DNA of 64,000 nucleotides, from NCBI RefSeq assembly GCF_004745945.1, contig NZ_SRLE01000007.1:62001-126000 (forward strand), written 5' to 3'. The DNA is from Mangrovimicrobium sediminis. GTDB lineage: Bacteria > Pseudomonadota > Gammaproteobacteria > Pseudomonadales > Halieaceae. Shown here one piece after another: positions 7,996 through 18,500 of the stretch. Both the position numbers and the translations under genes were made by a program. The notes beneath the pieces were generated by a model. It made no database searches. It saw only the letters and a list, made by a program, of their open reading frames with translations, and had not been told where the DNA came from. Position 1 is the first letter of the stretch; every line of letters starts with the position of its first letter.

Positions 7996-8676
7996 TTGCG
8001 CTGCGTGAGCTATAACATCCACCGCGCCATCGGTGCCGACGGGCGCGAGGATGCGGCGCGCATCGCGGCGGTGCTCCGGGAAATGAACGCCGACGTCGTC
8101 GCACTACAGGAGGTGGGGCACCGGCCGGGCACGCGCGACGACTTGCTGGCCAAGCTGGCGCGCGCTACCGGTACGCAGGCCCACGCCGGCAAGACCTTCG
8201 AGGACGAGCGCGGGCACTACGGCAACGCGGTGCTCACCCGCCTGCCGGCCAGCGCGGTGCACCGGCATGCTATCGGTGTGGATGGACGCGAGCCGCGCGG
8301 GGCGCTGGAGCTGCAACTGGAGCGGGGCGGTCGGCGTATCCAGCTGGTCGCCACCCACCTGGGCCTCGGTGCGCGGGAGCGTCGGACGCAGGTGCGCCGG
8401 CTCCAGCCCCTGTGCAGCAGCGGCGAGGCCGATGTGCGCATCCTGCTCGGGGATTTCAACGAGTGGTGGCCCTGGGGGCGGCCGCTGCGCTGGCTGGATG
8501 ATAGCCTCGGCCGCAGTGCGCATCGCGCCACCTTTCCCGCGCGATTACCGCTGCTGGCGCTGGACCGCGCCTGGGTGGCGCCGCGCGCACTGCTGCGCGA
8601 CGTGCATGTGCACCGCTCGGCCCTGGCGCGGCAGGCCTCGGATCACCTGCCGCTGGTTATCGACCTCGCGCTGTAA
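7996..8676 (+). CDS. Endonuclease/exonuclease/phosphatase (EEP) family hydrolase
   Basis: 226 residues with the EEP catalytic series: VSYNIHRAIG (Asn), VVALQEV (metal-binding Glu), THLGLG (His), ILLGDFNEW (Asp-Asn) and SDHLPLV (terminal Asp-His). It starts with TTG 9 bp after the PLD-VTT stop. The pairing matches E. coli ybhP-ybhO (clsB), in which an EEP protein sits next to a cardiolipin synthase, so the substrate is more likely a phospholipid phosphodiester than DNA. That is an inference from context. Confidence 0.82.
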   Translation: MRCVSYNIHRAIGADGREDAARIAAVLREMNADVVALQEVGHRPGTRDDLLAKLARATGTQAHAGKTFEDERGHYGNAVLTRLPASAVHRHAIGVDGREPRGALELQLERGGRRIQLVATHLGLGARERRTQVRRLQPLCSSGEADVRILLGDFNEWWPWGRPLRWLDDSLGRSAHRATFPARLPLLALDRAWVAPRALLRDVHVHRSALARQASDHLPLVIDLAL

Positions 8677-8680
8677 ACCC

Positions 8681-10234
8681 TCAGTTGACGTTGCGCTCGC
8701 TGCCTGCCCAGTAGGGTTTGCGCAGTTCTGTCTTCAGTACCTTGCCGGCGCCGGACAGGGGCAGCGGCTCGCTGCGGAAGTCCACGCTCTTGGGCAGCTT
8801 GTAGCCGGCGATGTGGCCGCGGCAGTGGGTGATCAGTTCCTCGGCGCTGGCGCTGGCATCGGGCTTGAGGATGACGATGGCGTGCACCGCCTCGCCCCAT
8901 TCCTCGTGCGGGATGCCGATCACCGCGCAGTCCTGCACCGCGGTGTGGCTCATCAGCGCGTTCTCGACCTCGGTGGTGTACACGTTCTCGCCGCCGGAGA
9001 CGATCATGTCCTTGACCCGGTCGACGATGAACAAATAGCCCTCGGGGTCGAAGTAGCCGGCGTCGCCGGTGTGCACCCAGCCCTCGCGCAGCGTGTCGGC
9101 GGTCTGCTCCGGCTTGTTCCAGTAGCCGAGCATGGCGTGCGGGCCGCGCACCACGACTTCGCCGGATTCCCCCGGCGCCGCCTCGCTGCCATCCTCGGCG
9201 ACGATGCGCACGTCGGATACAGCAGTGGGGCGGCCCGCCGAACGCAGCCGCGGACCGCCGGCGCGGTGGTCGGCCGGCGACAGGGTAGTGGCCACCGGGG
9301 CCAGCTCGGTCTGGCCGTAGGCCTGTACCAGGTCGACGCCGGGCCATAGCGCCATGCATTTTTCCAGCGTGGCGGCGGGCATCGGCGAGGCGCCGTAGAG
9401 GATCTTGTCCAATTGGCTGATGTCGGTCGTGGTCGCCTCCGGGTGGGCCAGCAGCATCTTGATCATCGACGGCACCAGCAGGGTGTGGGTAATGCCGTCG
9501 TCGGCAAAACTTGCCAGCACCTTGCCCGCGTCGAAGGCCGGCAGCATGACGTGGCCGGCGCATTGCAGGGTGGCGCCCATGGAGCCGGCGAAGTCGGCGA
9601 TGTGAAACATGGGTGCGGCGTGCAGGTAGATCGCGCTGCGGCTCAGGGAGAAGTCCTGGGCGGCGCCGATGGCGCTGGACCACAGGCCGCGGTGCGACTG
9701 CATCACGCCCTTGGGAAAACCGGTGGTGCCGCCGGTATAGAAGATACCGGCCATAGCCTCGCCGCCGCGGGCGGCGGGCAGGACGGGGCTGTTGTCCGCG
9801 ACCAGGGCCTCGTAGCCGCGTGCCCAGGGCGGGGTGTCGCCGTCGTCCATGAATACCGCCGCGCGCAGGCCGCTGCAGTGGGCTACCAGTTGCTCGGCCT
9901 GGGCGCTGAAGCCGCTGTCGAAGAACAGGAACTGCGGCGCGCAGTCCTCCATCGCGTAGCGGTTCTCGGGTAGTGCCCAGCGCGTGTTGAGCGGCACCAC
10001 CGCGCCGCCGGCCCAGCAGGTGGCGAACACGGTCTCGTAGTAGCGGTCGCTGTTCAGGCTGAGCACGGCGACGCGCTCGCCTTCGCCAAGGCCCAGCGCC
10101 TGCAGCGCGCCGGCCAGGCGCGCCACGCGCCCGGCGAGGCTCGCCCAGTCCTGTTCGCGATCGCCGCAACGGCTGGCCAGCCCCTGCGGATTGAGGCGCG
10201 CGGCGCGCTCGATCAGGCCCTGCATACTAATCAT
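8681..10234 (-). CDS. AMP-dependent acyl-CoA synthetase/ligase
   Basis: 517 residues, full-length ANL-family enzyme. It has the nucleotide loop YTGGTTGFPKG, adenine-binding YGQTELAP, the hinge region HTGDAGYFDPEGYLFIVDR, and a C-terminal lysine-containing PLSGAGKVLKTEL. It activates a carboxylic acid to its CoA thioester through an acyl-adenylate, probably a medium/long-chain or terpenoid acid. It is convergent with the EEP gene (4 bp between stops) and upstream of nothing obviously related. Substrate cannot be assigned. Confidence 0.88.
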   Translation of the reverse strand: MISMQGLIERAARLNPQGLASRCGDREQDWASLAGRVARLAGALQALGLGEGERVAVLSLNSDRYYETVFATCWAGGAVVPLNTRWALPENRYAMEDCAPQFLFFDSGFSAQAEQLVAHCSGLRAAVFMDDGDTPPWARGYEALVADNSPVLPAARGGEAMAGIFYTGGTTGFPKGVMQSHRGLWSSAIGAAQDFSLSRSAIYLHAAPMFHIADFAGSMGATLQCAGHVMLPAFDAGKVLASFADDGITHTLLVPSMIKMLLAHPEATTTDISQLDKILYGASPMPAATLEKCMALWPGVDLVQAYGQTELAPVATTLSPADHRAGGPRLRSAGRPTAVSDVRIVAEDGSEAAPGESGEVVVRGPHAMLGYWNKPEQTADTLREGWVHTGDAGYFDPEGYLFIVDRVKDMIVSGGENVYTTEVENALMSHTAVQDCAVIGIPHEEWGEAVHAIVILKPDASASAEELITHCRGHIAGYKLPKSVDFRSEPLPLSGAGKVLKTELRKPYWAGSERNVN

Positions 10235-10282
10235 GGATCATTCCCCCCGGAAGTGATGACAGTGTGTACCGCGTCGGCCCCC

Positions 10283-11038
10283 CTAGGCCGATGAGCGCGT
10301 GAACTTCTCCAGTATATCCACCGGGATCGGAAACACGATGGTCGAGCTTTTGTCGCCGGCGATTTCGGTGAGCGTCTGCAGGTAGCGCAGCTGGATGGCC
10401 TGTTGCTCATGGGACAGCACCTGGGCCGCCTCGGCGAGTTTCTCCGCGGCTTCGGCCTCGCCCATGGCGTGGATCACCTTGGCGCGCCGCTCGCGCTCGG
10501 CCTCGGCCTGCTTGGCGATGGCGCGCACCATGGACTCGTTGAGGTCCACGTGCTTGATTTCGACGTTGGCCACCTTGATGCCCCAGGCGGCGGTCTGCTT
10601 GTCGAGGATTTCCTGGATGTCCGCGTTGAGGCGCTCGCGCTCGGCGAGCATGTCGTCCAGTTCGTGCTGGCCGAGCACCGAGCGCAGGGTGGTCTGCGAG
10701 AGCTGGCTGGTGGCCTCCAGGTAGTTTTCCACCTGGATGATCGCCCGCTCCGGGTCGAGCACACGAAAGTAGATCACCGCGTTCACCTGCACCGAGACGT
10801 TGTCGCGGGAGATCACGTCCTGGGTCGGCACGTCCATGACGATGGTGCGCAGGTCCACGCGCACCATCTGCTGCAGGATCGGGATGATGATGATCAGCCC
10901 CGGCCCCTTGACCTTGTGGAAGCGCCCGAGCATGAACACCACGCCGCGCTCGTACTCGCGCAGCACCCGCAGCGCCGAGAACAGCAGCGCCAGGAACAGG
11001 AAGATGATAACGCCGCCGAACATACCTAGATCCGTCAT
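10283..11038 (-). CDS. Slipin (stomatin/SPFH family) membrane protein
   Basis: 251 residues: an N-terminal hydrophobic hairpin (residues about 5-28), SPFH domain ([14 protein letters not shown] onward; [14 protein letters not shown]) and an Ala/Glu-rich coiled coil ([25 protein letters not shown]). It forms large membrane microdomain assemblies. The ATG overlaps the stop of the upstream NfeD gene by 4 bp (ATGA). Slipin-NfeD is a conserved pair in which the NfeD protease cleaves the slipin C-terminus (shown for archaeal homologues). Confidence 0.92.
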   Translation of the reverse strand: MTDLGMFGGVIIFLFLALLFSALRVLREYERGVVFMLGRFHKVKGPGLIIIIPILQQMVRVDLRTIVMDVPTQDVISRDNVSVQVNAVIYFRVLDPERAIIQVENYLEATSQLSQTTLRSVLGQHELDDMLAERERLNADIQEILDKQTAAWGIKVANVEIKHVDLNESMVRAIAKQAEAERERRAKVIHAMGEAEAAEKLAEAAQVLSHEQQAIQLRYLQTLTEIAGDKSSTIVFPIPVDILEKFTRSSA

Positions 11039-12381
11039 GACTCGCTCTCCTCGCGGGATTTACTGACCTTGAGCACCAGGCCGTCGACCGCGTCGACGAT
11101 CACCCGGTCGTGGGGCGCCAGCGGCTGCGCGCTGTGCGCCTGCCACAGTTCGCCGTCCAGCCGTACATAGGGGGTGCCGCCGCGCACCACTTCCACCTGC
11201 GCGGCGTGGCCGAGCAGCGGCTGCACACCGCTCACCGGCGGACCGCGCCGCGATTTCAACAGCATGCCGAGGGCGAAGGTGAACAGGGCGACGCTGAACA
11301 GGGCGACGCCGGCGATCAGCGGCAGGGCGATCTGGTAGGCGGGCAATTCGGTGTCCATGAGCATGATCGAGCCGAACACGAAGGCGACCACGCCGCCGAT
11401 GCCGAGCACGCCGAAGCTCGGCACGTTGGCCTCTGCCACCATCAGCCCCACGCCGAGGGCGATGAGTCCCAGCGCCACGTAGCTCACGGGAAGCACCTGG
11501 AAGGCGTACAGGGCCAGCAGCAGGCAGACCGCGCCGGCGATGCCGGGGACGCCGACGCCCGGGTTGTAGAACTCCAGCACCAGGCCGTAGAAGCCGACCA
11601 GCATCAGCAGGTAGGCGACGTTGGGATTGGTGATCACGGCGAGGAAGCGGCTGCGCCAGTCCATCGCCTGCAGGTGGACCGGCGCGCCCACCGTGCGCAG
11701 GGTGTGTGCGGTGTCGTTGACGCTTACCTCGCGGCCGTCCAGGGCGTCCAGCAATTCGTCGCGCGACGCGGCGAGTACATCGATCACGCCCTGGTCCAGC
11801 GCGTCTTCCGCGCTGAGGCTGGTGCCCTCGCGCACGGCGGCTTCGGCCCAGTCGCCGTTGCGCCCGCGCAACTGCGCCAGGCTGCGGATATAGGCGACCG
11901 CGTCGTTGACCAGTTTGCGTTCCATGGCCGAGCCGTGGCCCGCTGCGCCCGCATCCCCGTCCTCGTTGGCGCCGCCGGGCAGGCCGGGGGAGGCGATCTG
12001 TACCGGTGTCGCGGCGCCCAGGTTGGTGCCCGGCGCCATGGCGGCGACGTGGGTGGCGTAGAGGATATAGGTGCCGGCGCTGGCGGCGCGCGACCCGGAG
12101 GGGGCCACGTAACCGACCACCGGCAGCGGGGCGGCGAGGATGGCCTTGATGATGTCGCGCATGGCGCCGTCGAGGCCGCCGGGGGTGTCGATGCGCAGCA
12201 GTACCAGTTGCGCGCCGGCGGCATCCGCCGCGGCCAGGGCGCGCACCGTGTGGTCGGCCAGCGCCGGACCGATCGGACCGGCGACATCCACCTGCCACAC
12301 CTCGGCGTGCGCGCTCGCGCTGCTCACCGCCAGCAGCAGGCTGGCCAGGAACCCGGTAATGGTTGTCAGTATCTGCCGCAT
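11035..12381 (-). CDS. NfeD family ClpP-like membrane serine protease
   Basis: 448 residues from the ATG at 12381, which opens a clear signal peptide (ends ASAHAE); the frame is open further upstream but that part is unlike the family. The ClpP-like protease domain has [12 protein letters not shown] (nucleophile Ser) and [12 protein letters not shown] (general-base Lys). Four membrane helices follow (about 285-390), then the C-terminal NfeD OB domain ([21 protein letters not shown]). It is first gene of the two-gene nfeD-slipin operon. Confidence 0.9.
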   Translation of the reverse strand: MRQILTTITGFLASLLLAVSSASAHAEVWQVDVAGPIGPALADHTVRALAAADAAGAQLVLLRIDTPGGLDGAMRDIIKAILAAPLPVVGYVAPSGSRAASAGTYILYATHVAAMAPGTNLGAATPVQIASPGLPGGANEDGDAGAAGHGSAMERKLVNDAVAYIRSLAQLRGRNGDWAEAAVREGTSLSAEDALDQGVIDVLAASRDELLDALDGREVSVNDTAHTLRTVGAPVHLQAMDWRSRFLAVITNPNVAYLLMLVGFYGLVLEFYNPGVGVPGIAGAVCLLLALYAFQVLPVSYVALGLIALGVGLMVAEANVPSFGVLGIGGVVAFVFGSIMLMDTELPAYQIALPLIAGVALFSVALFTFALGMLLKSRRGPPVSGVQPLLGHAAQVEVVRGGTPYVRLDGELWQAHSAQPLAPHDRVIVDAVDGLVLKVSKSREESES

Positions 12382-12538
12382 TTCACTGGCGAGTATAGTC
12401 CAGTCGGTGGTGAATACCCGAGCGATTTGGTGGTCGCGGGGCACTGCGCTATCCTGCTTTCCTCGCCTGCTTCCCTCGCTGTGGAGGGAGGCGACGCCTT
12501 CAGTTCTACCCACAACAACAACGCAGGACAGGCCGACG

Positions 12539-13417
12539 ATGCAGGATTTCACCGCGCAACCCTCACCCGATTTCGCCGGGCGCCACGCACTGGTCTACGG
12601 CGGCGGCAAGGGTATCGGCCGGGCCATCGCCCTGGAATTCGCGCGCCGTGGCGCGCAGGTAGCAGTGGCGGATATCGATCGCAAGGCCGCGCGCGAGTGC
12701 GCGGCCGCGGCCCGGGAGTTCGGCGTCGCGGCGCTCGATGTGCACTGTGATGTCACCGACGCCGAGTCGGTACGCGCCGCCGCGCAGGCGGCCGAAGACA
12801 CCGGCGCGGTGGACCTGGTGGTGAACAACGTCGGCGCGATCATCTCCGGTCACCCCGAGGACATTCCGTTGTCCGAGTGGCAGCGTATTCTCGACCTCAA
12901 CCTGATGCCGGTTATCCACAGCAACGATGTGTTCCTGCCCCGGTTGCTCGAGCGCGGCGCCGGCCACATCGTCAACACCGCGTCATTTGCCGGGCTGTTT
13001 CCCTATGCGTTGAACCGCATGCCCTACGTGGCGGCGAAGGCCGCGGTGATCGCGCTGAGCGAGTCGCTGGCGCTGTACTGCGAACCGCGCGGCGTGCGTG
13101 TGAGTTGCTTCTGCCCCGGGCCGGTGGCGACCGAGGTCCTCGCCGGCATGCGCTCCTGGACAGAGGATGCGGTGATGTGCGGGCCCGGCTCGCAGTACGA
13201 ACTGATCCTGCCGGATGCCGCCGCGCGCACCCTGGCCGAGGGCATGCTGGCGGGGCGCATCATGATTCCCACCCACACGGCGGCGTGGGAGGATGTCCGC
13301 GCCCACGCCGCCGACCCCGACGCCTACCTGCGCCGCAGGATGGCCGCCCTGGCCGAGGGGGACCCCGGCCTGCCACAGGTGAGCGAAGCCCTCAGACAAT
13401 CACTGCGAGGAAAATAA
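12539..13417 (+). CDS. Short-chain dehydrogenase/reductase (SDR)
   Basis: 292 residues, classical SDR. The cofactor motif is GGGKGIGRA near residue 18, then an Asp-rich second strand (VADID, suggesting NAD preference), NNVGA, and catalytic Ser-Tyr-Lys (NTASFAGL; YVAAKAA). The C-terminal part is longer than usual. The ATG at 12539 is preceded by ggacaggccgacg; the open frame runs further upstream but overlaps the divergent nfeD start. The GFA gene follows after 2 bp. The substrate is unknown. Confidence 0.85.
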   Translation: MQDFTAQPSPDFAGRHALVYGGGKGIGRAIALEFARRGAQVAVADIDRKAARECAAAAREFGVAALDVHCDVTDAESVRAAAQAAEDTGAVDLVVNNVGAIISGHPEDIPLSEWQRILDLNLMPVIHSNDVFLPRLLERGAGHIVNTASFAGLFPYALNRMPYVAAKAAVIALSESLALYCEPRGVRVSCFCPGPVATEVLAGMRSWTEDAVMCGPGSQYELILPDAAARTLAEGMLAGRIMIPTHTAAWEDVRAHAADPDAYLRRRMAALAEGDPGLPQVSEALRQSLRGK

Positions 13418-13419
13418 CG

Positions 13420-13905
13420 ATGACTGATGCCGCGGCGGGTTTTCCCGCGACCGGGCGCTGCAACTGCGGCGCCATCCAGTTCCGGCTGTTGCGCGAGCCG
13501 ATGTTCGTGCACTGCTGCCACTGCACCTGGTGCCAGCGCGAGACCGGCTCCGCCTTTGTGCTCAATGCGCTGATCGAAACTGCCGAGATCGAACTGCTCG
13601 AGGGCGAACCGGAGCGTACATGCCGGCCCTCCAACAGCGGTATCGGCCAGACCGTGCTGCGCTGCCCGCAGTGCGAGGTGGCGCTGTGGAGCCATTTCGG
13701 TGGCCGCGAGCAGTTCGCCTTTGTGCGGGTCGGCAGCCTGGAGGAGCCCGCGCTGTGCCCGCCCGATATCCACATCTTCACCAGTACCAAACAGCCCTGG
13801 GTGGATCTTCGCGGCGACACCCCGGTGGTGCCCGAGTTCTACCGGCGCAGCGACTACTGGCCGGCGCCGGCCTATGCCCGCTACCAGGCGCTGATGCCGG
13901 GATGA
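13420..13905 (+). CDS. GFA (glutathione-dependent formaldehyde-activating enzyme/CENP-V) family protein
   Basis: 161 residues. It has the zinc-binding cysteines of the family: GRCNCG, CCHCTWCQRETGSAF and LRCPQC. These are mostly small zinc proteins of uncertain activity, often next to dehydrogenases. It probably forms a short operon with the SDR upstream (2-bp gap) and perhaps the glutathione peroxidase downstream. A glutathione-adduct detoxification theme is possible but inferred. Confidence 0.87.
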   Translation: MTDAAAGFPATGRCNCGAIQFRLLREPMFVHCCHCTWCQRETGSAFVLNALIETAEIELLEGEPERTCRPSNSGIGQTVLRCPQCEVALWSHFGGREQFAFVRVGSLEEPALCPPDIHIFTSTKQPWVDLRGDTPVVPEFYRRSDYWPAPAYARYQALMPG

Positions 13906-13961
13906 ACCGACGGCGGCGCCGCCGCGTAGCTAGCCAGCGACTGTAACCCGGAGGATCGACC

Positions 13962-14489
13962 ATGCGCGTACCCCTGTTCCTGGCCATCGCCCTGCTGCCG
14001 GGCGCGGCCTGGGCCGACTGCCCAGAGTATCTCGACCAGACCATGCGCAAGCTGCACTCCCAGGACAGCGTGAACCTGTGCACGCTGCGCGACGAACGAC
14101 CGATGCTGATCGTCAACACCGCCAGCCACTGCGGCTTCACGCCGCAGTTCAAGGGCCTGGAAGCGCTGCACGAGAAATACGCGGAGCGCGGCCTGGTGGT
14201 GGTGGGTTTCGCCAGCGACGAGTTTTTCCAGGAGGACGACGACGAAGGCAAGGCCGCCGAGGTCTGCTACGTGAATTACGGCGTGACCTTCACCATGCTC
14301 GCGCCCACCGGCGTGCGCGGTGGCGACGCCAACCCCGTATTTCGCGAACTGGCGCGGCAGAGCAAGCCGCCGAGCTGGAATTTCAACAAGTACCTGGTTG
14401 ACCGCGAGGGCAAGGTGGCGGGGCACTTTGGCAGCCGCACAAAGCCCGACGACCCGGCGCTCACCGCGGCCATCGAACAACTGCTCTGA
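13962..14489 (+). CDS. Periplasmic glutathione peroxidase
   Basis: 175 residues with a signal peptide (cleaved near AWADC). The active-site segment NTASHCGFTPQFKGL has Cys in place of selenocysteine, and WNFNKYLVD supplies Trp/Asn. It reduces hydroperoxides, in practice usually with thioredoxin rather than glutathione. An unusual feature is the extension CPEYLDQTMRKLHSQDSVNLC between the signal and the core, with two extra cysteines. A good AACCCGGAGG ribosome site precedes the start. Confidence 0.9.
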   Translation: MRVPLFLAIALLPGAAWADCPEYLDQTMRKLHSQDSVNLCTLRDERPMLIVNTASHCGFTPQFKGLEALHEKYAERGLVVVGFASDEFFQEDDDEGKAAEVCYVNYGVTFTMLAPTGVRGGDANPVFRELARQSKPPSWNFNKYLVDREGKVAGHFGSRTKPDDPALTAAIEQLL

Positions 14490-14552
14490 CGGCTCCTGCG
14501 CTGCGCGCTTGCCCGTTGTAGGGCGCGTTGCGCGGCAGCAAATCGCGGCCAT

Positions 14553-14582
14553 AAAAAAACCGGCGGTAATCGCCGGTTTTTT
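14553..14582. terminator. Bidirectional terminator
   Basis: CCGGCG (14560-14565) and CGCCGG (14571-14576) pair around GTAAT, with seven A before and six T after, so it can work on both strands. It serves the glutathione peroxidase gene and the convergent PEP-CTERM gene. Confidence 0.8.
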
Positions 14583-14626
14583 GTGTCCCTGCGCACCCCG
14601 GGTGGGGCGCGCGGGCGGTTCGCATA

Positions 14627-15193
14627 TCAGGCGGCGACGGCAGCGCGCTTGCGGCGCACACCGACCAGGCCCAGCAGGGCGGAGCCGAACAGCCAGGCTG
14701 CGGCGGGTACCGGAATCGCGTTGACTTCGGCCAGCACCTGGTAGGTCATGCCCGGAATGTAGATGAACGCGAAGTCGTTGTACTCGAGCAGCGGGCCGGG
14801 TTCGTCGGTGGAGAACGCCCACTTGAACTTCAGGGTGTCGCCGGCTTTCTTGTCGATGTTGAAATACAGGACTTCGCCTTCGACACCGTACTCGTTCTGT
14901 GTGTTGAAGAAGCCGCTGGTGTCGGTCTTGTAGTTCGACTGGTCATCGCTGTGGGGAATGGTGTCCAGGGCAAACGCCAGGGTCTTGCTGAACACCAGGT
15001 TCAGGTAGGAGTTACCAAAGTAGTCGCCCTCGTCACTGACGCCGATGGCGACCAGGCCGGAGTAATCCTGATCGAAGGTGAAGCTGAACAGTTGCACCCC
15101 GGTGCTGCCGTTGGCACCGACGTATTCGGTAGCGGCCTGTGACGCGGCGGATGCCAGCAGCAGGCTAATTGAAAGTACGAGTTTCCTGAACAT
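14627..15193 (-). CDS. PEP-CTERM/VPxPA-CTERM type exported protein
   Basis: 188 residues: signal peptide (LLASAASQAA), a beta-rich secreted domain, and a C-terminal sorting signal reading VPAAAWLFGSALLGLVGVRRKR, i.e. motif, hydrophobic helix and basic tail. This marks substrates of the exosortase/EpsH system linked to extracellular polysaccharide; no exosortase lies in the window. I place the start at 15193 (GAGGACGGTAAC before ATG); a longer frame upstream has no support. A sigma-54-like promoter lies upstream. Confidence 0.85.
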   Translation of the reverse strand: MFRKLVLSISLLLASAASQAATEYVGANGSTGVQLFSFTFDQDYSGLVAIGVSDEGDYFGNSYLNLVFSKTLAFALDTIPHSDDQSNYKTDTSGFFNTQNEYGVEGEVLYFNIDKKAGDTLKFKWAFSTDEPGPLLEYNDFAFIYIPGMTYQVLAEVNAIPVPAAAWLFGSALLGLVGVRRKRAAVAA

Positions 15194-15283
15194 GTTACCG
15201 TCCTCTAGATATAGGGTCTGGGGCGAGTGCTGCTCTCCCCGGTTTGGCGCCTTCTCTAGTGCGCCTGCAATTAATTTGCGCAA

Positions 15284-15298
15284 GCTAAAACCATGCCA
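15284..15298 (-). promoter_or_regulatory. Possible sigma-54 promoter of the PEP-CTERM gene
   Basis: Minus strand TGGCATGG (15298-15291) with GG and GC 10 bases apart (GC at 15285-15284). The -24 element is good and the -12 element (TTAGCTT) imperfect. The predicted start is near 15272, about 80 nt before the ATG. PEP-CTERM genes are known to be controlled by the PrsK-PrsR/RpoN system in several bacteria, which supports the call. Confidence 0.4.
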
Positions 15299-15308
15299 TG
15301 CAGAAGTT

Positions 15309-15337
15309 CCGGAGTTAACTCAATGGGTTAGCTCCGG
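15309..15337. promoter_or_regulatory. Palindrome upstream of the PEP-CTERM promoter
   Basis: CCGGAG pairs with CTCCGG, and TAAC with GTTA, around a short centre. It lies about 11 bp upstream of the sigma-54-like -24 element, so it could be an activator site. Nothing else was found in the rest of the 15194-15567 gap. Confidence 0.35.
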
Positions 15338-15567
15338 GCGCAGCGCCGAATAAGTTGCCGGCGCGGTGGCAATGTAAAATTTCCTGACACTGTTATCCGG
15401 AAAAACCAGGCGCGTGTGCCGAAACGGTGATTGTCGCCTGAGCGGTCGAGGGGGACGACCCACAGTGGCGCGAATCGCTTACCGCGGCGCTGTCCGCCCT
15501 CACCCGGATGGTGCGTATCATGCAATGGTTTGCAGTCGGTCCAAGGTAGCCAGCGCGCTGACGGAAG

Positions 15568-18500
15568 TCAAAATTTCCCGGGACCCACCTGGGCTATAGC
15601 ATTGCGCTTTTCGAGTCGCTGCAAGATAAATGCAGTCAAAGCGGGCAGCATCGTCAGTGTTACGAGGGCTGCGCCGAGGATGCCGAACATCACGATCGCG
15701 CCCACGCCGCGGTACAACTCGGTGCCCGCGCCGGGGATCAGCACCAGCGGCGCAAGGCCGAAAATGGTGGTGATGGTGGACATGGCGATGGGCCGCAGCC
15801 GGGCCTCGACCGCCTCGGCAACCGCCTCCCTCGCGCCCATCGCGCCCTCGCGGAAATTCTCCACCGCCCGGTGCACGATAAGAATCGGGTTGTTCACTAC
15901 CGTGCCCATCAGGATCAGGAAACCGAGCATGGAGATCATGTCGAAGGGCTGCACCACCGCCGGCGCGCCGAGCAGCGGCAGCAGCCCGCCCACCGCGTTG
16001 AGCAACCACAGGCCGACGATACCGCCGGCAATGCCCAGCGGGATGGAGGTCATGATCAGCAGCGGGTAGCCCCAGTGGCCGAAGATCGCCACCAGCAGTA
16101 GATAAATGATGAGCAGGGCGACCAGGTAGTTGCCGACCAGGGTCTGGCGGGTGGCGTCGAGCTGGTCGGCGGCGCCGGAGATGGAAAGGGAAATGCCCGC
16201 GGGCACCTGGCCGCGCTCGCGCAGGTACTCCACCAGTTGCGTGCGCACGATCTCGACACCGCGCTCCAGCGGCACGCTGCGCGGCGGGATGATGTTCAGG
16301 GTCACCGTGCGGTTGCCGTTGACGCGGCGCACGCTGCTGGTATCCACCGTCTCGCGCAGGGCGCTGATCGCCCCCAGCGGCAGCACTGCACCGCTGGGGG
16401 TGTAAATCGGGATCTGCGGCAGGGTGTCGATGGCGGCGCCCTGGCCGGCGGTGCTGTACAGGTAGATGTCGATCTTGTCGTCGGCGAGGAAGAACTCGTC
16501 GACATAACTGCCGTCGGTGAGCGCCGACACGGTGAAGCCCAGTTCCTCGGCGCTCATGCCGATTTCCGCCGCGCGCTGCCAGTCCGGGTGAATTTCCAGC
16601 AGCGGCTGCGCCAGGGTCAGGGAGGAGGGCTGGGTCTGCACCCGCGGGTTGTCGAAGATCTCGCCGGCGCGCTGGTAGGCGGCCTGGGCCACCGCGTAGA
16701 TCTCACTGAGGCCGGGCCCGGCGATATCCAGGTTGATGCTGCGCGTACCGCCGTCGTTGCTGGTGATGATCGAGCCGCGGGTGGCGAAGGCGCGCATCCC
16801 CGGGTACTCGCGGTATTTCGCGCTGAGTGCGTCCATCAGCGGCTCGATGTCCGCCGGGTCGGTGGCCTCGGCGATGATGCGCATCGACTGCGGCCCGACA
16901 CGCATGTTCATGTAGCTGACCGAGGGCACCGGCGAGCGGCCGGCGTGGTAGTCCTCGGGGTCGGCGTCCACGTACTGCAGCAGCCACTGCTCGATCTCCT
17001 GGGAGATCGCGTGCATGGTCGAGAGGTTGTAGCCGGGTGGGGCGCTCATCGCCGCGAAGGCCTTGGGTTCCTCGCCCTCGGGCAGGTATTCGGCGGGCGG
17101 GGTGAGAAACTCGATGATGGCGGCACTGGCCAGCACGGTGAAGGCGATGCAGCCGAGCTGTCGGCGCGTGCTGGCAAGCAGCCAGTCGACCGCCGCCAGC
17201 GTGCTGCCGGCTATGCGCGCGCCCAGCCCGCTGGCGGAGAAACCCCTGCGCGCCCCGGTGTCTGGGGGTTCGTCAGCCGCGGCCAGTTGCAGGCGCGCCG
17301 CGGCGGTGGGCAGCACGGTGATCGCCACCAGCATGGAGGCGAGGATTGCCGCGGAAATGGCGATGGCGATGTCCGAGTACAACTGGCCCGCCTCCTGCTG
17401 CACGAAGGCCACCGGCAGGAATACCAGCACGGTGGTCATGGTCGAGGCGAACACCGCCGGCCACACTTTTTTCACGCCGGTCACCGCCGCATTCCAGCGC
17501 GAGGCACCGCGGCGGCGTTCCAGTTCGATGCTCTCCAGCACCACGATGCTGTTGTCCAGGGTCATGCCGATGGCGAAGGCGATACCCGCCAGGGAGATGA
17601 CGTTGATGGTGCGGCCGGTCAGCAGCAGCCCGAGGAAAGCGACGATGATGCAGATGGGAATGCCCATCACCCCCACCGCGGTGGCGCGCAGCGAGCGCAG
17701 GAACAGGAACATCACCACCACCGCGAGCAGGCTGCCCAGCGCCAGGTTCTGCCAGACGTTCTTCACCGACTCCTGCACGTAGCGCACGTCGTCGCTGATG
17801 ATGGTGATCTCCATGCCCGCCGGTCCGAGCACGTCGCGATTGAGCGGGCCGAGCAGGCCGAGAATCTCCTCCTTGATGGCGATGACGTTGGAGCCGGCCT
17901 CGCGGCGAATCGCCAGGAACAGGTTCTGGGCGCCGTTGTAAGAGGTGATGCTGCGCTTCTCGAAATGCCCCAGTTGCACCTCGGCCACATCCTGCAGGCG
18001 GATCACCGCGTCGCCGCGGCGGGCGAGAATCATGCTGCGCAGGGCATCGAGATCCTCGAAGCGGCCGATGGTGCGCAGCAGGTACTGGCGCTTGCCGGTC
18101 TCCAGGTCGCCGCCGGAGCGGTCGCGGTTGCGCAGGCGGATGGCGTTGCGCACGTCGGTCAGCGAGAGCTGGCGCTGGGCCAGCCGCGCCGGGTCGATGA
18201 GTATCTGTATCTGGCGTTCGGCGCCGCCGTAGACGCCGACCTCGGACACACCGGTGACGCGGGTGAGCACCGGCTTTACATGGTCCTCGACGTAATCCAA
18301 CTGCAAGTCCATGTTCAGCTCGCGGGGGTTGCCCGGCAGCGGCGAGATGTTGAAGAACATGAAGGAGTTGCTGGAGAACGAGTTGGCGTAGATGCGCGGC
18401 TCGTCGGCGCTCTCCGGGTACGAGGGCACCTGGGCGAGGGCGTTGTTCACCCGGATCAGCATCTCGGTGATGTCGGTGCCGAAGGGAAATTCCAGTTCGA

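Noticed and set aside
11110-12750. Long + strand frame opposite nfeD.
   Set aside because: Antisense shadow of a well-supported gene and overlaps the SDR start in another frame.
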